The notes under the pieces are model-generated. The model was not told the DNA's origin, did no database searches, and saw only the letters and a program-made list of their open reading frames with translations. Shown piece after piece: positions 14,263 through 19,637 of a stretch of 19,637 nt of DNA. The position numbers were made by a program, and so were the translations under genes. The DNA is taken from assembly GCA_946480995.1 (NCBI GenBank), contig CAMLMF010000007.1:1-19637 (forward strand), read 5' to 3'. The stretch comes from an uncultured Bdellovibrio sp. Its GTDB lineage: Bacteria; Bdellovibrionota; Bdellovibrionia; Bdellovibrionales; Bdellovibrionaceae. Numbering within the stretch: the first letter of the stretch is position 1; the number at the start of each line of letters is the position of its first letter.

Positions 14263-15081
14263 TTATGTATGGTCTTTTTCCAAATCAAAAAAATCGATGG
14301 TCAGACCATAGATGGCTTCTTCTTTCGAAGGCCGAGCTGTTTCGATCAGCTCTCCCAGATATTCATTAATAAGTTTTTTTATCTTCACCACATCTTTGCG
14401 CGATATCGTGATGACCATAGAATAATGAGCATCTTCTAAGTTGTCCCGATCAAACGAATGAATCGCTTGGGTGCGCGTGTTAATATGCAGCTGACGTAAA
14501 AAAGGTGATTTTCGGTCAAGGTAATTTTCCGTTGTGCCGCAGGTGTAGGTGTCACCCGTTTGATGTACCAGTCCTGACTCTAACAAAAATTCTAAACAAC
14601 TGTTCAAACGACTTTCTGACATGCGAAACGCTTTCAGCAAAGCCCCCTTCGTGCGCAGACGAGGAATCGCCACAGCCATGTGGATCACGTTGTATTCCCA
14701 AGAAGAGTAATACACTGCTTGCTGTTCCTGTGTCAGAGTGTCGCGAAGGTTCTTGCGATCCAAGTAACTTAACTGCTCGCCCCGAAACATTTTAAGTTGG
14801 TTGGCAAAGAACTTTTTTAAACTGACGGTGCCCGCGCGCTCTTGTTGCAACAAAAGCAAAAAGTACTGGGACTCTTTTTCAGAGTGCGCAAAAAACGTGT
14901 TGGCTGCGTCCCCTTGCTCTAAACTTAAATGCGCATTTTCGTTTAAAACCTGAGAAATATAGGCCGACTGACAGTTTAAAGCTTTTGCTAAGGCTGACTT
15001 GACCCCGCGCTCAGCTTCGGCCCGGTGGCGCAAGTACGCCTTATAATCTTCGAAATCATAAAGGTGAAGTCTCTTACTCAT
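14263..15081 (-). CDS. TIGR02147-family protein (putative DNA-binding regulator)
   Basis: The protein has 272 residues, the family's usual size. Family features: an N-terminal FEDYKAYLRHR segment, a helix-turn-helix-like stretch (ALAKALNCQSAYISQVLNEN, about 31-50), YYSSWEYNVIHMAV in the middle, a winged-helix-like LLKAFRMSESRLNSCLEFLL, and a C-terminal HYSMVITISRKDVVKIKKLI followed by YGLTIDFFDL. The family is common in Bdellovibrio and Fibrobacter; a regulatory role is inferred from the HTH-like region. A second member ends at the right edge of the window. There is no ribosome binding site; a promoter at 15088-15116 places the transcript start at the ATG. The inverted repeats overlapping that promoter suggest autoregulation. 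Confidence 0.85.
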   Translation of the reverse strand: MSKRLHLYDFEDYKAYLRHRAEAERGVKSALAKALNCQSAYISQVLNENAHLSLEQGDAANTFFAHSEKESQYFLLLLQQERAGTVSLKKFFANQLKMFRGEQLSYLDRKNLRDTLTQEQQAVYYSSWEYNVIHMAVAIPRLRTKGALLKAFRMSESRLNSCLEFLLESGLVHQTGDTYTCGTTENYLDRKSPFLRQLHINTRTQAIHSFDRDNLEDAHYSMVITISRKDVVKIKKLINEYLGELIETARPSKEEAIYGLTIDFFDLEKDHT

Positions 15082-15082
15082 A

Positions 15083-15116
15083 CTTAAATTGTAATTTAAG
15101 CACAGCTTAAAGACAA
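15083..15116 (-). promoter_or_regulatory. Leaderless sigma-70-like promoter with three TTTAAG half-sites
   Basis: On the minus strand, TTGTCT (15116-15111; 4/6), 17 bp, then TACAAT (15093-15088; 5/6) place the start at 15081, the A of the ATG. Two overlapping perfect inverted repeats cover it: CTTAAATT-GT-AATTTAAG (15083-15100) and TTTAAGC-ACA-GCTTAAA (15095-15111). Three half-sites about one helical turn apart look like an operator covering the -10 box and spacer. Confidence 0.55.
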
Positions 15117-15213
15117 AATAGGAAAAAAAGTCTAGCCCTTAGACACCCAGATCGAAGCCTATTGCCCCCGAAGGTGGCATTAAGCTTGCTGAAATTGCCA
15201 GCGAGGTGTGCAA

Positions 15214-15822
15214 ATGAACGCAAAAAAATCACTGACTTGCCTTTTATTGAGCCTGGTTATGTCCTCCGCAGCGACCGCGCAAATCACGGCCCCTGCGGTC
15301 AATGCCGGCAATTTAGCCAAGCCCGTCGACATCCCCCAATATCGCGACACCGTCTTTCCTATTGGGCCTGGCTTGATCACTCCGCCACCGGGCCTGATTC
15401 AAGTATTCGATCCCGGCAAAGCAAAAGCAGGTCCATTGACTGTGGGTGGAAGCAGCATCTTTTCATTACGCGCTTTGTGCAGAAGTTTCGTAGGAACAAA
15501 ACTTAAAGAAGAAATTTCTGCGGCAACAAATGCTGCGGAAGTAAAATATGCCGCTTACCTGGCTATAAAAAATGTCTTTTCTGTTCATAAGATGTTGGAT
15601 GACCGCTGGATGCTGAACGCGACGGAAAAAAGTTTGTTAAGCGAAATTCGCTATGAAATCAGCCAGTGGCATCCAGACTTTGCCGAGGTCGCAGAACAAT
15701 TCTGTGAAGCCGAAGACTTAAAAAATATCTCGCGCATAAGTCCCGAGCAAGCAGAGTACACTCGTCATGCTTTGCAATTTATTCGTGAAGTTCTGCGTAC
15801 GTCTGAACTTGGCCCGAACTAA
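15214..15822 (+). CDS. Exported protein, function unknown
   Basis: The protein has 202 residues with a Sec signal peptide (hydrophobic LTCLLLSLVMSSAATA, likely cleavage after ATA or AQ) and no lipobox. The mature N-terminal part is rich in proline and glycine (FPIGPGLITPPPGLIQ); the C-terminal part (about 85-200) looks helical, with two cysteines (LCRSF and QFCEA). I recognise no family. The ATG at 15214 was chosen because GAGG at 15203-15206 lies 7 nt upstream; an in-frame GTG at 15208 is too close to it. The gene is divergent from the TIGR02147 gene and ends 1 bp before the convergent oxygenase gene. Confidence 0.7.
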   Translation: MNAKKSLTCLLLSLVMSSAATAQITAPAVNAGNLAKPVDIPQYRDTVFPIGPGLITPPPGLIQVFDPGKAKAGPLTVGGSSIFSLRALCRSFVGTKLKEEISAATNAAEVKYAAYLAIKNVFSVHKMLDDRWMLNATEKSLLSEIRYEISQWHPDFAEVAEQFCEAEDLKNISRISPEQAEYTRHALQFIREVLRTSELGPN

Positions 15823-15823
15823 G

Positions 15824-16732
15824 TTAATTGATTTCGGCGTCACCTTCGGTGGCGCCAAGAATGTCGGCGGCTTGCCAATTCGGCAAGTCTTCGACGATTG
15901 AACCTAACAACGCATTGAACTTCATCTCTGCCGTTTCCCGATCAAAAGAATCATTCAGTCCATAGACACTTTCACGCCATTCCGGAACCAGCGCGATACG
16001 GCTTTTCAAAGCCGCGGTCAGGACGTCAATCCAAGTGGCTGCCGTGAAAGTAAAGTTCAAAGACACCGCGTCCTCTTGTGCGTCGGTAGAATGCCACACG
16101 CCTCGCGGAACAAACAATAAAGACCCCGGTTTCAGGACAATTTTCTGCGCCTCTTTGGGCATTTCTTGAGGGAATTCTTGTTCTAAATAGGTCTGCATTT
16201 CTGCATCAGGTTCTTGCCCCATTGTAAAACGCGTGAGCGGGTTTACGATGTGTTCGTTGGGCGCGAGATACCAAGTCTTTTCACCGTGGACTTGCAAAAC
16301 GAAATTAATATTCTGATCAAAATGCGGGGCAGTACCTTTACCTTTGGGGGTCGCATAGACCAAACAACGTCCATAAGACAGTTGCGAAAGACCCAACTCT
16401 TTTCTGATTTCTTCCAACCACTCCACCAATAAGGGTGAAGTCGTTTGCACTTGGTTAAAAAGTAAACCCATGCCGTTATTAAAAACTTTTTGCGCGTCGA
16501 CAGCGTTCACATCAATCGCACTGGATTCATCGCGCACATCCGGAAGATGAGCTTGGATTTTCCCCGTCCACGACTTCAACATAGCTTCAAGGGATGCCAG
16601 AAAGGGAAGCTCTGTCAGGGCGCTCAGTTCGCCTGCGGGATGGTGAACGACAAAAGGCTTATTTTCCTCAAACGATTCCATAAAATCCGAAAGGGAGTGA
16701 GGATGCAGAAGAGCCGCTAAGCCTTTTTTCAT
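15824..16732 (-). CDS. JmjC/cupin-type Fe(II)/2-oxoglutarate oxygenase
   Basis: The protein has 302 residues and no signal peptide, so it is cytoplasmic. The iron-binding facial triad is visible: H137 and D139 in APHFDQN, and H214 in FVPRGVWHSTDA, preceded by the typical KPGSLLFVPRG strand. FVLQVHGEKTWYLAPNEH is also characteristic of JmjC/cupin-8 and ribosomal-oxygenase-like proteins. These enzymes hydroxylate amino-acid side chains, sometimes of ribosomal proteins; the substrate here is unknown. AGGA lies 6 nt before the ATG. It is 24 bp downstream of the Hsp33 gene on the same strand, so the two are probably co-transcribed. Confidence 0.82.
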   Translation of the reverse strand: MKKGLAALLHPHSLSDFMESFEENKPFVVHHPAGELSALTELPFLASLEAMLKSWTGKIQAHLPDVRDESSAIDVNAVDAQKVFNNGMGLLFNQVQTTSPLLVEWLEEIRKELGLSQLSYGRCLVYATPKGKGTAPHFDQNINFVLQVHGEKTWYLAPNEHIVNPLTRFTMGQEPDAEMQTYLEQEFPQEMPKEAQKIVLKPGSLLFVPRGVWHSTDAQEDAVSLNFTFTAATWIDVLTAALKSRIALVPEWRESVYGLNDSFDRETAEMKFNALLGSIVEDLPNWQAADILGATEGDAEIN

Positions 16733-16756
16733 TTTAATTCCTGTCTGAAGAAAACA

Positions 16757-17656
16757 TTAGTGCATTGAATCTTTGTGCACGCGATCTTTGATTTCTTGAA
16801 TTTCTGGTACAGTCACTTGGTAAGGGCGACCACACACTTGGCAAGTCACGTCCGCAGTTTCATTCTTGGCGATCATGTCTTGCAGTTCGTCTTCATCCAA
16901 AGTTTCTAATGCACGCACCACGCGTTCCTTAGTGCAAGGACAGTGGTATTCAAAATAGTGTTCGTGCGGGATTTCATGAAAATCAATGCCCGCCATGAAG
17001 GGCTTGACCAGGTCTTCAGGCTGCGCCCCTTCCATCAACATTTTTGAAATGTTCGGTTGGAAATCTTCATAGTTTAATTGAATCACTTCCACCATGGCTT
17101 CAGAAACGCCCGGCATGACTTCAATTAAAACGCCACCTGCGGCCTGCACTTTGCCATATTGATCTAAGTAAACGCCCAGGGAAACCAATGAACGGATTTG
17201 GTGGGATTGATGTAAGTAGTGCGCAATATCTTGGCCGATTTCACCACTGACAAGTTCGACGGTTCCATAAAAAGGCTGTTTTTGAAAAGGTTGATGTCGA
17301 GCCACACTCAATGTTCCGTTGCCCATCGCATCTTTAAGACTTAAGCCTTTATCATAATTTGGTGGTTCATACTGTGGGTGTGGAGTGTAACCACGCACAT
17401 GACCTTCGTAAGAAGCTTCAGCGTAAACACTTTGTAAAGCGCCGTTGCCACGGAATAAAAGTCCCACCATTTGCCCGTCTTTTAGTTGCGATGCCATTAG
17501 CATCGCGCCGACCATGCTGCGTCCCACAGCCACTGTCGCCAAAGGATAGGTGTTCTGCAAAGTCTGCATATGCTGAACTACTGACGTCGCATTGACAGCA
17601 GCAATTCGCACCGTCAAATCTTTGGATACAAAACGATGTACGCGTTCTTTACTCAT
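16757..17656 (-). CDS. hslO: Redox-regulated chaperone Hsp33
   Basis: The protein has 299 residues, typical for Hsp33. The N-terminal domain carries the family patterns GRSMVGAMLMASQLKDG, GNGALQSVYAEAS and GGVLIEVMPG. The C-terminal redox switch has the four zinc-binding cysteines as CPC (C239, C241) and CQVC (C272, C275). Under oxidative and unfolding stress these cysteines form disulfides, zinc is released, and the protein becomes an active holdase that prevents aggregation. All four cysteines are intact, so the switch should work. GGGAG lies 7 nt before the ATG. It is the first gene of a likely operon with the JmjC oxygenase, and a weak promoter candidate (TTGAAA-N17-TAGGTT) lies upstream. 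Confidence 0.95.
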   Translation of the reverse strand: MSKERVHRFVSKDLTVRIAAVNATSVVQHMQTLQNTYPLATVAVGRSMVGAMLMASQLKDGQMVGLLFRGNGALQSVYAEASYEGHVRGYTPHPQYEPPNYDKGLSLKDAMGNGTLSVARHQPFQKQPFYGTVELVSGEIGQDIAHYLHQSHQIRSLVSLGVYLDQYGKVQAAGGVLIEVMPGVSEAMVEVIQLNYEDFQPNISKMLMEGAQPEDLVKPFMAGIDFHEIPHEHYFEYHCPCTKERVVRALETLDEDELQDMIAKNETADVTCQVCGRPYQVTVPEIQEIKDRVHKDSMH

Positions 17657-17731
17657 GACAAACTCCCGGTCCTTATGGAAAAATAGAACCTAACAAAACA
17701 CGATTGCAATTTCAAGAAGAGAGCCAAGGAA

Positions 17732-18223
17732 ATGAAGATCTATCTCTTTAGACACGGACAAAAAGCCATGGATTTCTCTGGCGATCCGGATTTAACGACA
17801 GAAGGCCACGCACAGGCCACGAAAATTCTCGACAAGGTGCTCAAAAACGAGCTGCCAAAGCCCACCGAACTGTGGGTTTCACCAAAAAAACGCACTTTAA
17901 GCACTTTCCGCCCACTGTCTCAGCAATTAGACCTGACTTTGCAAACCCATGATTGCTTATTAGAACAAAAAAGCGATGAAAACCTGAGCGAATTTCGCGA
18001 GCGCATTCGCAAACTGCTTCACTCTTTCGCCGACCAACCCAACGCCGTGATTTTTATGTGCAGCCATTATGATTTTCTGGTCGAATCCATGGCCGTGATT
18101 CCCAGTGACAAAGACCTTACAGAATCAGAGTTTTCGCATTGGACCCCGTGCCAGTACATTGGCTTTGAAGTAAAGCCAGACGGTATTTTTGAGTTTCTTG
18201 AACTAAAAAGGATTCAGTTATGA
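17732..18223 (+). CDS. Histidine phosphatase family protein (SixA-like)
   Basis: The protein has 163 residues, short like SixA and other small members of the phosphoglycerate-mutase-like superfamily. Catalytic features: LFRHGQKA with the phospho-acceptor H8 and R7, R54 in SPKKRTLST, and H112 in CSHYDFL. It is a cytoplasmic phosphatase; SixA itself removes phosphate from histidine of signalling proteins, but the substrate here is unknown. AAGGA directly abuts the ATG (1 nt), while AGAAGAGAG sits 9 nt upstream and is the better ribosome binding site. Its stop codon overlaps the next start (ATGA), indicating translational coupling to the FAH-family gene. Confidence 0.82.
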   Translation: MKIYLFRHGQKAMDFSGDPDLTTEGHAQATKILDKVLKNELPKPTELWVSPKKRTLSTFRPLSQQLDLTLQTHDCLLEQKSDENLSEFRERIRKLLHSFADQPNAVIFMCSHYDFLVESMAVIPSDKDLTESEFSHWTPCQYIGFEVKPDGIFEFLELKRIQL

Positions 18224-18807
18224 TTAGAAATATTTGGGCCGTAGGCCGTAATTACGCCGATCACGCCAAAGAATTGGGCAACAAGGTCCCCACAGAACCG
18301 ATGATCTTTTTAAAAGCTGGCAGCTGCGCTTCTATCGCGGCGACAGAAATTAAACTGCCAGAGTGGTCCAAAGATGTGCACTATGAGGTGGAACTTGCTT
18401 TGCGCTTTGATCAAAATTTGCAAATCAACGAAGCCGCTGTGGCGATTGACGTCACGGAACGTGCAATGCAGTCAGAGTTGAAAGCCAAAGGTCACCCATG
18501 GACCTTGGCAAAAAGTTTTAAAGACTCTTGCCCGCTTTCTAAATTTTTCCCCGTCAAAAATTTGGATGAGTTAAAAAACTTAGACTTAATTTTGAAAGTG
18601 AACGGTGAAGTCCGTCAAAACGGCAACACCGCACAGATGATTTTTTCTTTAGAAACGATGATCGCATACGTTTTAAAACATTTCCCCGTGGTACCGGGTG
18701 ATGTGCTTTTGACGGGAACGCCTGCGGGTGTGGGGGCGATGAAAGTAGGCGACACCTTAGAGGCCGAAATCCTCGGCAAAGCTCGTCACTCTTGGAAAGT
18801 CGTTTAG
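18220..18807 (+). CDS. Fumarylacetoacetate hydrolase (FAH) family protein
   Basis: The protein has 195 residues. Family features in order: WAVGRNYADHAKELGN at the start, FLKAGSC, the metal-binding HYEVELAL (H54, E56, E58), AIDVTERAMQ with D77 as the expected third metal ligand, LAKSFKDSCPLSKF and LLTGTPAGVG near the end. Members hydrolyse or decarboxylate acylpyruvates such as oxaloacetate or fumarylpyruvate using Mg or Mn; this one is closest to the short FAHD1/YcgM type. The segment between E58 and D77 looks about ten residues shorter than I remember for relatives, which may trim a surface loop. It overlaps the upstream phosphatase gene by 4 bp (ATGA), so the two are co-translated; no shared pathway is obvious. 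Confidence 0.87.
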   Translation: MIRNIWAVGRNYADHAKELGNKVPTEPMIFLKAGSCASIAATEIKLPEWSKDVHYEVELALRFDQNLQINEAAVAIDVTERAMQSELKAKGHPWTLAKSFKDSCPLSKFFPVKNLDELKNLDLILKVNGEVRQNGNTAQMIFSLETMIAYVLKHFPVVPGDVLLTGTPAGVGAMKVGDTLEAEILGKARHSWKVV

Positions 18808-18808
18808 A

Positions 18809-18841
18809 CAAAAAAAGACCCGGGCCTTTCAGCTCGGGTCT
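18809..18841 (-). terminator. Intrinsic terminator of the small exported protein gene
   Basis: Read on the minus strand, AGACCCGAGC pairs with GCCCGGGTCT (one G-U pair) around a 6-base loop, followed by seven T's. The plus strand has no T tract after the stem, so this serves mainly the minus-strand gene at 18866-19222, though the stem may also slow plus-strand readthrough. Confidence 0.85.
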
Positions 18842-18865
18842 CATAAAATCTTAAACTTAAGCGGA

Positions 18866-19222
18866 TTACTCAGCGCCTTCCATGTTGATTTTCATAACTG
18901 CGCAATGTGGTTCAGAAGCGACCATCATTTTAAACTGAACATCCGACACCATGTTTTCGCCTTCGTCTACGACAACAAGCTCATATTTACCAGTGACATT
19001 AAGATAGCCTGATTCACCGATAGTTGTAGCTTCTTTATCTACAGTTACTTTGCCGATAGAAGATGGCATTGCCCCGTAATACATTTTGTTAGCATTCGCA
19101 AAAGTCGTAGCAAAAGCAGTCAACTTAGTTACACACTTAGGTGAAATTGTGTAAGCTTCGTCTGAAGCAAATGCGAATGAACCCATCAATAAAACAGTAG
19201 CCATAGCGATCGTAGTTTTCAT
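18866..19222 (-). CDS. Small exported protein, function unknown
   Basis: The protein has 118 residues. A clean Sec signal peptide (MKTTIAMATVLLMGSFAFA) is cleaved before SDEAYT, leaving about 99 residues for the periplasm or outside. The mature part is beta-like (alternating Val/Thr/Lys, as in YLNVTGKYELVVVDEG and VQFKMMVAS), with two cysteines (SPKC, C30, and EPHC, C106) near its ends, a likely disulfide. I recognise no family. A strong AGGAG ribosome binding site lies 6 nt before the ATG and a strong terminator follows, so it is a single-gene unit and may be highly expressed. A TATAAC -10-like box lies about 45 nt upstream without a clear -35. Confidence 0.78.
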   Translation of the reverse strand: MKTTIAMATVLLMGSFAFASDEAYTISPKCVTKLTAFATTFANANKMYYGAMPSSIGKVTVDKEATTIGESGYLNVTGKYELVVVDEGENMVSDVQFKMMVASEPHCAVMKINMEGAE

Positions 19223-19388
19223 TTAGGTCTCCTGTAAAAGTTTTTAGTGTGCTGTACCGGACCAGTTATACAGGAGGGGGCAAAGCCCCGGGGAAAAATT
19301 TGCACGCTGGGAATTATTTCTAAAATCAGCGCCCCATTTTGTCAGCGGCCTCACCTCATCCCCGTCGATCTTTTAGACAGCAGACACC

Positions 19389-19637
19389 CTAGACGGGAAA
19401 CAAATCCACTTGAAGCGCGATAAGCTCTTCGTCACCCGACTTCGAAACAACGTCACGGCTTTTATCGATGAGCTCCAATACAAGACCGCGGATTTTTTCG
19501 TAATCGCTTTTACTTAACGTATGTTGGGCTGAGTAATGAAAACTAGTTTCGCCTTTGGAGATAATTTTTCTTTTCGCAAGATCGCGCCACAATGTATGGT
19601 TTAAAGCACTAAGAGGAGACTCTTTCGGTAAATGCAC
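19389..19637 (-). CDS. TIGR02147-family protein, C-terminal part (gene runs off the right edge)
   Basis: The 82 visible residues are open to the window edge on the minus strand, so the N-terminal part lies outside; the GTG at the edge is just an internal codon. The end resembles the family's C-terminus and aligns with the complete member at 14263-15081: FHYSAQHTLSKSDYEKIRGL against AHYSMVITISRKDVVKIKKL, then LIALQVDLFPV against IYGLTIDFFDL. The ending LFP is typical of the family. No clear terminator follows in 19223-19388. Confidence 0.75.
   Translation of the reverse strand: MHLPKESPLSALNHTLWRDLAKRKIISKGETSFHYSAQHTLSKSDYEKIRGLVLELIDKSRDVVSKSGDEELIALQVDLFPV

Noticed and set aside
18809..18841. 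Terminator for the plus-strand FAH gene
   Set aside because: The stem has no T tract on the plus strand; the T run is on the minus strand, so it was assigned to the minus-strand gene.
19261..19273. GGGGCAAAGCCCC hairpin upstream of the small exported protein gene
   Set aside because: It has no T tract on either strand and no clear link to a promoter, so no function was assigned.
1..19637. tRNA, rRNA, CRISPR array, transposon or prophage
   Set aside because: I looked for T-loop motifs, regular repeat-spacer arrays, transposases, integrases and phage structural genes and saw none.

Overview
The window reads as chromosomal DNA from a Gram-negative bacterium, most likely a member of the Bdellovibrionota (Bdellovibrio-like). 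The main clues are one complete and one partial TIGR02147-family protein, a family abundant in Bdellovibrio; many small signal-peptide or lipobox proteins with no recognisable family; a lipoprotein matrixin protease; and sigma-54-type promoters. The taxonomic call is inference. I see no rRNA, tRNA, CRISPR array, transposase or phage gene.

Layout. (1) 1-2909: the C-terminal part of MutS2 (ATPase plus Smr domain), followed 11 nt later by a lipase-maturation-factor-like membrane protein. (2) 2910-5249: two secreted lipoproteins of unknown function, each behind its own -24/-12 (sigma-54) promoter. (3) 5256-8538: a two-repeat acidic protein on the minus strand, then a small helical protein, a small exported protein, a long coiled coil fused to an Hsp20-like domain, and a short minus-strand gene. 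(4) 8647-9288: a matrixin-like lipoprotein protease, followed by about 460 bp of structured intergenic DNA with a third sigma-54-like promoter. (5) 9748-12926: NAD-dependent isocitrate dehydrogenase, a CofE-like glutamate ligase, and a lipoprotein/membrane-protein pair. (6) 12942-15081, minus: an orphan sensor histidine kinase and a TIGR02147 regulator-like protein. (7) 15214-17656: a small exported protein, then an Hsp33-JmjC oxygenase operon on the minus strand. (8) 17732-19637: a histidine phosphatase/FAH-family pair, a small exported protein on the minus strand, and the end of a second TIGR02147 gene.

The most interesting signals are regulatory. Three well-spaced -24/-12 promoters occur in 20 kb; the two in front of the lipoprotein genes also share a 9-bp upstream word. 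Four other genes (starts 6677, 7017, 11542 and, on the minus strand, 15081) have no convincing ribosome binding site. In each, a promoter-like element is placed so that transcription would begin at, or one base before, the ATG, which suggests leaderless mRNAs. One of these elements matches the flagellar sigma-28 consensus. Several start codons were chosen from these promoters and from Shine-Dalgarno spacing.
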